Assembly (NCBI GenBank): GCA_964519245.1
Contig: CAZFLK010000004.1
Span: 1 to 64,000, forward strand
From: JAYPEY01 sp964519245
Lineage (GTDB): Bacteria > Verrucomicrobiota > Verrucomicrobiia > Limisphaerales > JAYPEY01
DNA length: 64,000 nt
Direction of reading: 5' to 3'
Shown: one piece after another, positions 1 through 8,017 of the stretch
How the letters are laid out: each line of letters starts with the position of its first letter
Numbering within the stretch: the stretch's first letter is position 1
Notes under the pieces: model-generated
The model's input: only the letters and a program-made list of their open reading frames with translations
What the model was told of the DNA's origin: nothing
The model's database searches: none
Translations under genes and position numbers: made by a program

Positions 1-929
1 GCAAAGGCGGCTCCATCGATCGCGGCGGCGGCTCCAGCCACCGCGCCCTGCGCGCGCAACCGCACGCCTCCGCCGGCGGCCGGATCCGCATCACGGAACA
101 GGGCGAGATCGTCTCGCTCAAGTATTCCCACCCGTTCATTGCCGAGCGCAATCTCGAACAACTGACCACCGCCGTCGTCGCGACGCAATGTCTCCCCGCG
201 CCCGGCGTCACCCGGGCCTCACTCAGCCAATGGGAGAGGGTCATGAAGCGCCTCGCCGACGACAGCATGCGGGAGTATCGCGACCTGGTCTACGAAACCC
301 CGGAGTTTCTCGACTACCTCCTGCAGGCGACGCCGATCGATCTGATCGCCGACCTTCGCATCGGCTCGCGCCCGGCCCGCCGCGCCTCCGGCAATGACAT
401 CGGACAGCTCCGGGCCATCCCGTGGGTCTTCGCCTGGACCCAGTCCTGCCACCTGATCTCCGCCTGGTACGGCATCGGAACCGCGCTCGAGAACGAGATC
501 CGGAAAACCCCGCGAGGACTCGAACGCCTCATCGAAATGCGCCGCGAATGGCCCTTCTTCCGCCAGTTGCTCGAAAACGCCGAGGTCTCGCTCGCCAAGA
601 CCGACCTCGGAATCGCCCGGGCCTACGCGGAACTGGTCGAGTCCGCCGACGTCCGGGACAAGATTTTCTCCCGCATCGAAAGCGAGCACGAGCGCTCCGT
701 TTCGGCCGTCCTCGCGATCACCGGACACGCTGAACTGCTGGCCGAGCAACCGACGCTGGCGGAATCACTGCACCGCCGAAACCCCCATGTCGACCCGCTC
801 CACTTCCTTCAGATCCGCTTCCTCGAGAAGTGGCGCGGCCTGCGCGAGGAGGAACGCACCGAGGACCTGCGCCGTTTGCTGGCCTCGACCGTGAACGGCA
901 TCGCCTTCGGCATGAAGAGCTCCGGCTGA
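1..929 (+). CDS. ppc: Phosphoenolpyruvate carboxylase, C-terminal 308 residues (5' end outside window)
   Basis: The reading frame is open from base 3 and ends at TGA 927-929, so the gene begins before the window. Phosphoenolpyruvate carboxylase makes oxaloacetate from PEP and bicarbonate in the cytoplasm. The fragment starts inside the glycine-rich catalytic loop (KGGSIDRGGGSSH, equivalent to the GRGGSIGRGG loop of the family). It continues with the conserved 'GSRPARR', 'LRAIPWVFAWTQ' and 'WYGIGTALE' blocks and ends with 'GIAFGMKSSG', which matches the usual C-terminus 'GIAAGMRNTG'. The 3' end is therefore complete. A pyruvate carboxylase gene follows 74 bases downstream on the same strand, so two independent routes to oxaloacetate sit together. 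Missing upstream sequence prevents any statement about promoter or full length. Confidence 0.95.
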   Translation, partial: KGGSIDRGGGSSHRALRAQPHASAGGRIRITEQGEIVSLKYSHPFIAERNLEQLTTAVVATQCLPAPGVTRASLSQWERVMKRLADDSMREYRDLVYETPEFLDYLLQATPIDLIADLRIGSRPARRASGNDIGQLRAIPWVFAWTQSCHLISAWYGIGTALENEIRKTPRGLERLIEMRREWPFFRQLLENAEVSLAKTDLGIARAYAELVESADVRDKIFSRIESEHERSVSAVLAITGHAELLAEQPTLAESLHRRNPHVDPLHFLQIRFLEKWRGLREEERTEDLRRLLASTVNGIAFGMKSSG

Positions 930-1003
930 ACCGTTCATTTTCCGGAATCTGCGGACGCGACTTGGCAACCCTTTCCCGAGGCAGTATAAGCCTGCCTTCA
1001 CTC

Positions 1004-4000
1004 ATGAAAAAACGCAGCAAAAAGCCCAGTTCTCCAACCAAGGAATCACCCACGCTTCGCGCGCCCTTCCAGAAATTGATGGCCGCGAACCGCTCCGAAA
1101 TTGCGATTCGCATCTTTCGGGCGGCGACCGAGATGCGTCTGCGAACCGTCGCGGTCTACGCGCAGGAGGACCGCTTCTGCATGCACCGGTTCAAGGCGGA
1201 TGAATCCTACCTGGTCGGCGAGGGCATGGGCCCGGTCGCCGCCTACCTGGACATCCCCGGGATCGTGACCCTCGCCCAGGAGAAACAAGTCGACGCGATC
1301 CACCCCGGCTACGGTTTCCTGAGCGAGAACCCCGATTTCGCCCGCGCCTGCGAGGCTGCCGGCGTCACTTTCGTCGGCCCCCGCCCGGAATTGCTGGACA
1401 TGATGGGCGACAAAACCGCCGCCCGAAATGTCTGCCAGCGCATCGGCGTGCCCACCCTGCCAGGCACGGAGGAGGCGATTGTCGATCGTGACAAGGCGCT
1501 GAAGGCCGCAAACGAAATCGGATTCCCCTTGATCATCAAGGCCGCTTTCGGCGGCGGCGGTCGCGGCATGCGGGTCGTGCGCAAGGCCTCCGAATTGCAA
1601 GGCCTGCTGGACGAGGCGCAGGCTGAGGCCGGACGCGCCTTCGGCAACCCCGCAGTCTTCCTCGAGAAATACATTCCCCGGGTGAAGCACATCGAGGTGC
1701 AGATCCTCGGCGACAAGCATGGCAACGTCCTGCATCTCCACGAGCGAGATTGCTCCGTGCAGCGCCGCCACCGGAAGGTGATCGAGGTCGCCCCCAGCTA
1801 CGGCCTCCCGGAATCCGTGATCGCGGAGTTGTGCGAAGGCGCGGTTAAACTCGCCAAGGAGATCCGCTATGACAACGCCGGCACCGTCGAGTTCCTCTAC
1901 GATCTCGACACGCACAAGTGGTACTTCATCGAGATGAACCCCCGCGTCCAGGTCGAGCACACCGTGACTGAAATCGTCACCGGCATCGACATCGTCCGCA
2001 CCCAGATTCTCATCGCGCAGGGACATGCGCTCGATTCCCCCGAATTGAAGCTGCCCGCCCAGGCGGACATTCCCAAGAACGGCTTCGCCATTCAGAGCCG
2101 CGTCACCACGGAGGACCCGGACAACAACTTCACGCCGGACTACGGCAAGATCCTGGCCTACCGCTCCCCGGGCGGCCTGGGCATCCGTTTGGACAGCGGC
2201 ATGGGCTACGCCGGCGCCGTGATCACCCCCTTCTACGACTCCATGCTCGTCAAGGCCATCGCCAGCGGCCCGACCTATGAAATGGCCATGGACCGGATGC
2301 ACCGGGCCCTGTCCGAATTCCGTGTCCGCGGCGTGAAGACAAATATCCCCTTCGTCGAGAATGTCATCGCCCACCCGGAATTCCGCAGCGGGCAGGCCAC
2401 CACCTCCCTGATCGACACCTCGCCCGAACTGTTCTCATTCAAACTGAGACGGGATCGAGCGACCCGACTGCTGAATTACCTCGGCGACGTCATCGTGAAC
2501 GGCAATCCCCACGCCAAGGGCTACAAGCCGCAACAACCGATCCAGCTCCCCCATCCTCCAACCTTCGATCACACCCGTCCCATTCCCAAGGGAACCCGCG
2601 ACCTGTTGCTCGAGCTCGGCCCCGGAAAATTCGCCGAATGGACGCGGAAACAGAAACGCCAGCTTGTCACCGACACCACCTTCCGCGACGCACACCAGTC
2701 CCTGATGGCAACCCGCATGCGCAGCTACGACATGCTCGCCTGCGCCGACGCCATGGCCCATCGCCTCGGCGACGCAGAAACAGGCCTGTTCTCCCTCGAG
2801 ATGTGGGGCGGAGCAACCTTCGACACCGCCATGCGGTTCCTCGACGAGGACCCCTGGGAGCGGCTGCGGCAACTGAGGGAAAAAATTCCCAACATCTGCT
2901 TCCAGATGCTCTTCCGCGGCAGCAATGCCGTCGGCTATTCCAACTATCCGGACAACGTCGTCGCCGGCTTCGTCAAACACGCGGCGGATTCCGGCATGGA
3001 TATCTTCCGGATCTTCGATTCGCTGAACTACCTGCCCAATCTTCGCGTCGCGATGGAGGCCGTGCAGGACACCCACGCCATCTGCGAAGGAACGATCTGC
3101 TACACGGGCAACATTCTCGACCCCAAACGCGACAAGTATTCGCTGGAATACTATGTGCGACTCGCCAAGGAACTGGAGAAAATGGGCGCGCACATGCTTG
3201 CCATCAAGGACATGGCGGGCCTTTGCCGTCCCTTGGCCGCGCGCAAACTCGTCAAGACGCTGCGCCAGGAAGTCGGCATCCCTGTCCACTTCCACACGCA
3301 CGACACCGCCGGTGTCCAATCCGGGGCCATCGTCGAAGCCGCGGGCGCGGGTGTCGACGTCGTCGACCTGGCGATCGCCTCCATGTCCGGCAGCACCTCA
3401 CAGCCGAACCTGAACTCCGTCGCCGCCGCCCTTGCCGACTCCAAGCGCGACACCCGGCTCGACATTGACACCCTGAACGAATTCTCGGACTACTGGGAGA
3501 AGGTCAGGGAAATCTACGCGCCATTCGACACGGCTCCCAAGACCGGCAGCGCCGAGGTCTACCTGCACGAAATGCCCGGAGGCCAATACACCAACCTCAA
3601 GGAACAGGCCGCCAGCATGGGCGTCTCCCATCGCTGGCCGGAAATCGCCCGGACCTATGCGGAGGTCAACCAACTGTTCGGCGACATCGTCAAGGTCACT
3701 CCCTCCTCCAAGGTCGTCGGCGACATGGCTCTCTACCTCTTCAGTCACGGGATCAAACCAGAGGATATTGTCAACCTCGAGCCCGGCAGCCACGACTTCC
3801 CAGAATCCGTGCTGGACATGTTCCGAGGCGGACTGGGCTGGCCCGAAGGCGGCTGGCCCGAGCCCGTCTGGAAGGCCGTTCTCGGCGAGAAGGATTTCAA
3901 GGAGGCCCGCAAGCGCTATCGCCGCGAGATCAAACGCGGCCGTCCCGACAAGGTCGAGCCCGTCGATCTGGACGCCGTCCGCGAGGAACTGTCCGCCAAG

Positions 4001-4552
4001 CTCAAACGACATGCCACGACCGACGACCTCTATTCGCACCTGATGTATCCCCAGGTCTTCTCGACCTATGACAGCCGCCGGAAGAAACACGCCAATGTCA
4101 GCGTGCTGCCCAGTTCCGCCTTTTTCTATGGCCTCCACCCCGGCGAGGAGATCAACGCCAGCATCGAGGACGGCAAGACCCTCGTCATCCGACTGGTCAA
4201 TGTCGGAGCCCCCGACAAGGACGGCAGCCGCAGCGTGACCTTCGAACTCAACGGCATGATCCGCGACACCCACATTGTCGACAAGAGCGTCGCCCCGGAA
4301 GCCAAACCCCGCGTCAAGGTCGACGTCTCCGACCCGCTCCAGGTCGGCGCGCCGATCCCCGGACTCATCGCCAGCGTCTTCGTCAGCGTCGGCCACAAGG
4401 TGAAGCAGGGTGACAAACTCGTCATGATGGAGGCTATGAAAATGCAGACCACCGTCACTGCGCCCTGCGACGGGGTGATCGAGGAACTCGCCGTCGAGTT
4501 CGGCGAAACCGTCGAGGTCAAGGACCTGCTGGTCCGCCTCCGCAAAGCCTGA
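1004..4552 (+). CDS. pyc: Pyruvate carboxylase, single-chain, biotin-dependent
   Basis: This 1182-residue enzyme carboxylates pyruvate to oxaloacetate with ATP and bicarbonate; single-chain homologues are about 1150 residues. The biotin carboxylase half comes first: 'KLMAANRSEIAIRIFRAA' near residue 25, the ATP-grasp glycine loop 'FGGGGRGM' near residue 181, and 'EMNPRVQVEHTVTE'. The carboxyltransferase domain starts near residue 557 (DTTFRDAHQS, a metal/pyruvate site motif). The C-terminal biotinyl domain carries 'MEAMKMQ' with the acceptor lysine at residue 1146. The frame is open upstream to 830, but homology begins after the ATG at 1004 (MKKRSKK), which clears the ppc stop, so I chose it. 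It converges with a DUF6172 gene, with six bases between the stops. Confidence 0.96.
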   Translation: MKKRSKKPSSPTKESPTLRAPFQKLMAANRSEIAIRIFRAATEMRLRTVAVYAQEDRFCMHRFKADESYLVGEGMGPVAAYLDIPGIVTLAQEKQVDAIHPGYGFLSENPDFARACEAAGVTFVGPRPELLDMMGDKTAARNVCQRIGVPTLPGTEEAIVDRDKALKAANEIGFPLIIKAAFGGGGRGMRVVRKASELQGLLDEAQAEAGRAFGNPAVFLEKYIPRVKHIEVQILGDKHGNVLHLHERDCSVQRRHRKVIEVAPSYGLPESVIAELCEGAVKLAKEIRYDNAGTVEFLYDLDTHKWYFIEMNPRVQVEHTVTEIVTGIDIVRTQILIAQGHALDSPELKLPAQADIPKNGFAIQSRVTTEDPDNNFTPDYGKILAYRSPGGLGIRLDSGMGYAGAVITPFYDSMLVKAIASGPTYEMAMDRMHRALSEFRVRGVKTNIPFVENVIAHPEFRSGQATTSLIDTSPELFSFKLRRDRATRLLNYLGDVIVNGNPHAKGYKPQQPIQLPHPPTFDHTRPIPKGTRDLLLELGPGKFAEWTRKQKRQLVTDTTFRDAHQSLMATRMRSYDMLACADAMAHRLGDAETGLFSLEMWGGATFDTAMRFLDEDPWERLRQLREKIPNICFQMLFRGSNAVGYSNYPDNVVAGFVKHAADSGMDIFRIFDSLNYLPNLRVAMEAVQDTHAICEGTICYTGNILDPKRDKYSLEYYVRLAKELEKMGAHMLAIKDMAGLCRPLAARKLVKTLRQEVGIPVHFHTHDTAGVQSGAIVEAAGAGVDVVDLAIASMSGSTSQPNLNSVAAALADSKRDTRLDIDTLNEFSDYWEKVREIYAPFDTAPKTGSAEVYLHEMPGGQYTNLKEQAASMGVSHRWPEIARTYAEVNQLFGDIVKVTPSSKVVGDMALYLFSHGIKPEDIVNLEPGSHDFPESVLDMFRGGLGWPEGGWPEPVWKAVLGEKDFKEARKRYRREIKRGRPDKVEPVDLDAVREELSAKLKRHATTDDLYSHLMYPQVFSTYDSRRKKHANVSVLPSSAFFYGLHPGEEINASIEDGKTLVIRLVNVGAPDKDGSRSVTFELNGMIRDTHIVDKSVAPEAKPRVKVDVSDPLQVGAPIPGLIASVFVSVGHKVKQGDKLVMMEAMKMQTTVTAPCDGVIEELAVEFGETVEVKDLLVRLRKA

Positions 4553-4558
4553 GGCGGC

Positions 4559-4885
4559 TCACCCCCCGGACCCGTCGGCACGGCCAGCTTCCCCGTCCTT
4601 CGTCGAAGCGCGACGCGAGCCCGGCCGGGCGAGTATCTCGATATAAATCTCCGGCCAACCCTGCTCCGCGGCAGCGTCAATGACCCGCGCAATCTCGGCG
4701 GAATGAACCGCCTCCGCCTCCTGCTCATTCTTCCCCGCTCGACAACCGAACGCCCAATGCCCGGCGTCTTCCGGCAAGGCCTTCCGCCGCTCGCGCTTCA
4801 GATACTTGCGGACGTCGCTCTTGATCGCCGCGACCACCCGCGGCGCCTTGTGCCGCGGATCCGTCATTGAAAATGTCTTTTTCAT
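4559..4885 (-). CDS. DUF6172-family small protein
   Basis: A 108-residue cytoplasmic protein starting 'MKKTFSMTDPRHKAPRV'. The pattern KKTF-x-h-T-D-P-K-h-K-x-x-R, followed by 'SDVRKYLKRERRKALPE' and 'YIEILARPGSR', is what I recall for the uncharacterised DUF6172 family; the biochemical role is unknown. The start at 4885 matches the conserved family start, and the longer frame to 4933 adds unrelated residues. It lies 54 bases downstream of the sialidase-like gene on the same strand, so the two may be co-transcribed. The C-terminus is glycine/alanine-rich and probably disordered. No catalytic motif is visible. Confidence 0.75.
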   Translation of the reverse strand: MKKTFSMTDPRHKAPRVVAAIKSDVRKYLKRERRKALPEDAGHWAFGCRAGKNEQEAEAVHSAEIARVIDAAAEQGWPEIYIEILARPGSRRASTKDGEAGRADGSGG

Positions 4886-4939
4886 GAGGAAACAGATTTG
4901 AACCAATGCCGAGCGCCAGAGTGCGATCACCACTACGCC

Positions 4940-6679
4940 TTACCTCGACAAACGCGCCGAGTCCATCTCGTTCAAGCCCTCCAATGTCGGGGCGACCCGC
5001 ACTTCCCCCGTGATGAAGGCGGCGCCGACCGTCTTGATGGCCGCGAGATCGGCGTCGCTGCTTCCCTTGAGCGTCGACGAGATCGCTCCTTTGGCGGACG
5101 GCTCTTGACCGGCAGGCCAGGCGTGGACCTTCAGTTCATCCGGCTCCGCGCGCCGACTGTCGACCTGCGCCAGGATTGAAAACGCCTCGCCGACCGGCAG
5201 CTTCTGATCCGCGACACCCCGGGCCTGATAAAGCCCCAGCTTGAGGGAACCCGCCTTGCCAACGCCGATCATCACCCGATCCAGTCCGGAGGCCGTCGCC
5301 AGGGACACCAGCGCCTCTTCGCCGCGCGGAGGAACCCGGAGATCAAAGCGAACATACAATCGCTTTCCCTCGTCTCCCAGATCAATCCACGGGCGCGCGC
5401 CCGTTCTCGGAGGAGTGACCGGGGGCAACTTTCCCCTAACTTCAACCGACTCCGGCATCTCCAGGGCTTCCAAGTCGTCCAGCGAAACCTTCATCACTTC
5501 CATCGTCTGCTTGGCCCCGGAGAATGCGACCAGCAGATGCCCATCCCGCTCAATGATGTGGGGGTAGTCGATGTGCCGGTCGCCCACCAACCAGAACAGC
5601 TTGTCGAAAACCAAGCCGTCGCGACTGACCGCGAGCGTCAGCGGATCGCGCTTCCGGGGATTCGAACTCGACGCCATCACGTAGTAGCCCCGGGTCGTGC
5701 GATGGACAAAGAACTTGCTGGTGGCGTCCGGGAAATTGGTTCGTTCGATCCTGGACCAAGTCTTTCCGTTGTCTGTGGAAAAGGTCCGCAACAACATCTT
5801 CGAGCCGCCGTTGTCGCGGATCAGGCCGACGATGGTTTGTCCGTCGGGCAGGACATACCAATACGGTTCTTCCGGCCGGCCGTCGCCGTCGTAGGCCGCC
5901 ATCGGATGCACTCGCCAATCATTGAAAGCCTTCACGCCGCCGACCATCACGCTCACCTGTCGGTCGTGATCGCGGCGCGTCATCATCCATTCGCCGGAGG
6001 GCAGTTTCTTGGGTGGGAAATTGTTCAGGGAATCCGGGAAGACCAAGCCTTTTGTCCTCCATTTCCCGGCCGCCTCATCCCAGCGAAACGCCTCCAGGTT
6101 CAGCCCCTCGCCCGCGTAGCCCGGCGCCTGGAAATGGCTGGCCAACGCCAGCAGCTCGCCATCGCGAACCCAAAGCCCGCGCGCAATCCAACCAAACCCC
6201 TTCTCCCACGGAGCCCCGGAAAGGTCGCCCGGCTTGCTCCAGTTCACACCGTCCGGGCTCGTCGCATAGGAGACCCGCGTGCCGGCCTGGTCGTGCCCGG
6301 GAACCAGGTTGCGATGCCCCCCTTCCGGAACGCCCTTGCGCCGCACTCCCGGCCCGTCGCTCCACATGGCCCAGAATCGCCCCGCATGCCAGGCCAGGTA
6401 GGCGTGCTGATGAACCCACATTCCGTCCCGCCCGCGCACGTCGCTGATGACGGCATGCTCCGCCGGAATACGGGGCAGTTTCGAATAGTCGATGCGATGC
6501 GTATTCCCGGGCGCCCACTCCCCTTGGAGCATGTTCCCGCGATCCGCTTCGACGCCGGACGCTGAAACGGTCCCGGAATTCTGCGCCCAAGTCACCGCGC
6601 CCAACACCGCCATTGCGCCCGCAATCCCGATGAATCGGCTGCTTCCCGATAGCCCTGTTGCGTTCCTCATGGCTCGCAT
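4940..6679 (-). CDS. Secreted sialidase-like (BNR repeat) protein
   Basis: A 579-residue protein with an N-terminal hydrophobic segment 'FIGIAGAMAVLGAVTWAQ' (about residues 17-34) that looks like a signal peptide. Two Asp-box (BNR) style motifs are visible: 'SPDGVNWSKP' and 'STDNGKTWSRIE', the S-x-D-x-G-x-x-W signature of six-bladed sialidase-type beta-propellers. Proteins of this class are often annotated exo-alpha-sialidase in polysaccharide-degrading Verrucomicrobiota and Planctomycetota, but substrate cannot be inferred. The last ~170 residues, rich in beta-strand patterns, may be a carbohydrate-binding or laminin-G-like domain (inference). The ATG at 6679 was chosen; a second ATG lies three codons later. 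It is divergent from the Ser/Thr kinase, with an inverted repeat between them. Confidence 0.7.
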   Translation of the reverse strand: MRAMRNATGLSGSSRFIGIAGAMAVLGAVTWAQNSGTVSASGVEADRGNMLQGEWAPGNTHRIDYSKLPRIPAEHAVISDVRGRDGMWVHQHAYLAWHAGRFWAMWSDGPGVRRKGVPEGGHRNLVPGHDQAGTRVSYATSPDGVNWSKPGDLSGAPWEKGFGWIARGLWVRDGELLALASHFQAPGYAGEGLNLEAFRWDEAAGKWRTKGLVFPDSLNNFPPKKLPSGEWMMTRRDHDRQVSVMVGGVKAFNDWRVHPMAAYDGDGRPEEPYWYVLPDGQTIVGLIRDNGGSKMLLRTFSTDNGKTWSRIERTNFPDATSKFFVHRTTRGYYVMASSSNPRKRDPLTLAVSRDGLVFDKLFWLVGDRHIDYPHIIERDGHLLVAFSGAKQTMEVMKVSLDDLEALEMPESVEVRGKLPPVTPPRTGARPWIDLGDEGKRLYVRFDLRVPPRGEEALVSLATASGLDRVMIGVGKAGSLKLGLYQARGVADQKLPVGEAFSILAQVDSRRAEPDELKVHAWPAGQEPSAKGAISSTLKGSSDADLAAIKTVGAAFITGEVRVAPTLEGLNEMDSARLSR

Positions 6680-6686
6680 GATTGCT

Positions 6687-6722
6687 TGATCAGAGCCCGG
6701 TTTCCAAGGTTAAGTCTGATCA
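6687..6722. repeat. Perfect 8-bp inverted repeat in a divergent promoter region
   Basis: TGATCAGA (6687-6694) and its exact complement TCTGATCA (6715-6722) are separated by 20 bases. They lie between the divergent sialidase-like gene (start 6679) and the kinase gene (start 6788). The position fits an operator or a weak bidirectional hairpin. No T-tract follows, so a terminator is unlikely. Confidence 0.4.
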
Positions 6723-6787
6723 TCGCCGCATCATGAGAAAACAACCTTCATGAATTACGCACGCAGACACAAGGCTCCCTGTCGCCA

Positions 6788-8017
6788 ATGACATCCCTCG
6801 CAACGGATCCAAGCGCCGCTCCGACGAGCCAACTGAGAATCCCCGGCTACCAAATCGAGGAGCGACTCGGCTGCGGCGGCATGGGCAGCGTCTATCGCGC
6901 CCGCCAGGAAAGCCTGCGCCGACACGTCGCGCTCAAACTGCTGCACGCCGGACCGGAGGAAGGACGCGAGGACCGGTTGGCGCAATTCAAGCGGGAAGCC
7001 CACACCCTGGCCGCTCTCGTCCATCCGAATATTGTCACGGTCTTCGACCTCGGCGAGACCGAGCAAGGCCCCTTCATCTCGATGGAACTGGTCGAAGGGG
7101 GCAACCTCCGGGACCGCCTCGCCGCACACCAATGCTTGCCCCCATCGGAAGCGCTCGAACTGCTGCGACCGGTGGGGCAAGCCCTGACTCATATCCATGC
7201 CGGGAATGTCCTTCACCGCGACCTGAAACCGGAAAACATCCTCTTCGATTCCAAGGGCGCGCCCAAGGTTGCCGATTTCGGCCTCGCCATGCTGGCGCCG
7301 GAATCCAATACAACCACCCGCAACGAGGACTGGAGCGGGACGCTGAACTACATGTCGCCAGAACAACGGCAACGACTTCCCATCGACGCCCGCTCGGATG
7401 TCTATTCACTGGCGGCAATCGCCTACGAAATGCTCACCGGAGAGCTACCCCTCGGCGTATTTGAGCCGCCGAGCGTCCACAATCCCGCACTGCCCCCGCA
7501 AGTCGATACGGTCTTCGAAGCGGCGTTGCGGCGGGATCCTGACGAACGCTGCCCGACCGTGGCCGCGTTCATTGATGGTCTGAACGAGTCGCTGCTTCCC
7601 CTCGCGCAAGCGGGACCGCCTGCAACTCCGCCAACCGAGGGAACGACTTCCCCCGCCATCCTGAGAACGCTCGCTGGATTCGTGATCCTTGCCTTGCTCG
7701 GATTCGCCGTGAGCGAGAACCTGATATCCCCGACGCCGCCTGACAAAGCCTCGCCCGCGCCCGATCAGCAGGCCGCCCCCCCGCCGCAAACAGCCGAGCC
7801 AGCCAAGGCTGACCTCAATCAATCCGATTTGGCGGACCTGATGGCCGTCGAGGGCATCGGCGAAGTGCTGGCCCGCCGAATCATCGAGAAACGAGACCGC
7901 CGGGGCGGCCTCCGCTCCATCCACGACGTCACGACAATCGAGGGCATCGGGACTCGACGCTGGCAGGCATTGACTGAACACTTCAGCGTCTCAACCGCAA
8001 ACCACCATGGAAAGTAG
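6788..8017 (+). CDS. Membrane Ser/Thr protein kinase with C-terminal ComEA-like helix-hairpin-helix domain
   Basis: A 409-residue PknB-type kinase. The glycine loop 'LGCGGMGSVY' (residues 27-36), ATP-binding lysine K50 in 'VALKLL', catalytic 'HRDLKPEN' (H143-D145), 'DFG' (D163) and 'GTLNYMSPEQ' are all present, so it should be active. After the kinase domain comes one hydrophobic segment (about residues 295-313), then a proline/alanine-rich linker. The tail (about residues 346-401) has two helix-hairpin-helix motifs: 'LADLMAVEGIGEVLARRI' and 'DVTTIEGIGTRRWQAL'. This is the arrangement of ComEA, which binds DNA outside the membrane. By the usual topology the tail would be extracytoplasmic. The last 11 bases overlap the next gene, a hybrid histidine kinase, implying translational coupling. 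What the tail binds is inference. Confidence 0.9.
   Translation: MTSLATDPSAAPTSQLRIPGYQIEERLGCGGMGSVYRARQESLRRHVALKLLHAGPEEGREDRLAQFKREAHTLAALVHPNIVTVFDLGETEQGPFISMELVEGGNLRDRLAAHQCLPPSEALELLRPVGQALTHIHAGNVLHRDLKPENILFDSKGAPKVADFGLAMLAPESNTTTRNEDWSGTLNYMSPEQRQRLPIDARSDVYSLAAIAYEMLTGELPLGVFEPPSVHNPALPPQVDTVFEAALRRDPDERCPTVAAFIDGLNESLLPLAQAGPPATPPTEGTTSPAILRTLAGFVILALLGFAVSENLISPTPPDKASPAPDQQAAPPPQTAEPAKADLNQSDLADLMAVEGIGEVLARRIIEKRDRRGGLRSIHDVTTIEGIGTRRWQALTEHFSVSTANHHGK

Noticed and set aside
1046..2374. A 442-codon open frame on the minus strand
   Set aside because: It lies wholly opposite the pyruvate carboxylase gene; its Asp/Gly/Val-rich composition is the usual shadow of a GC-rich coding strand.
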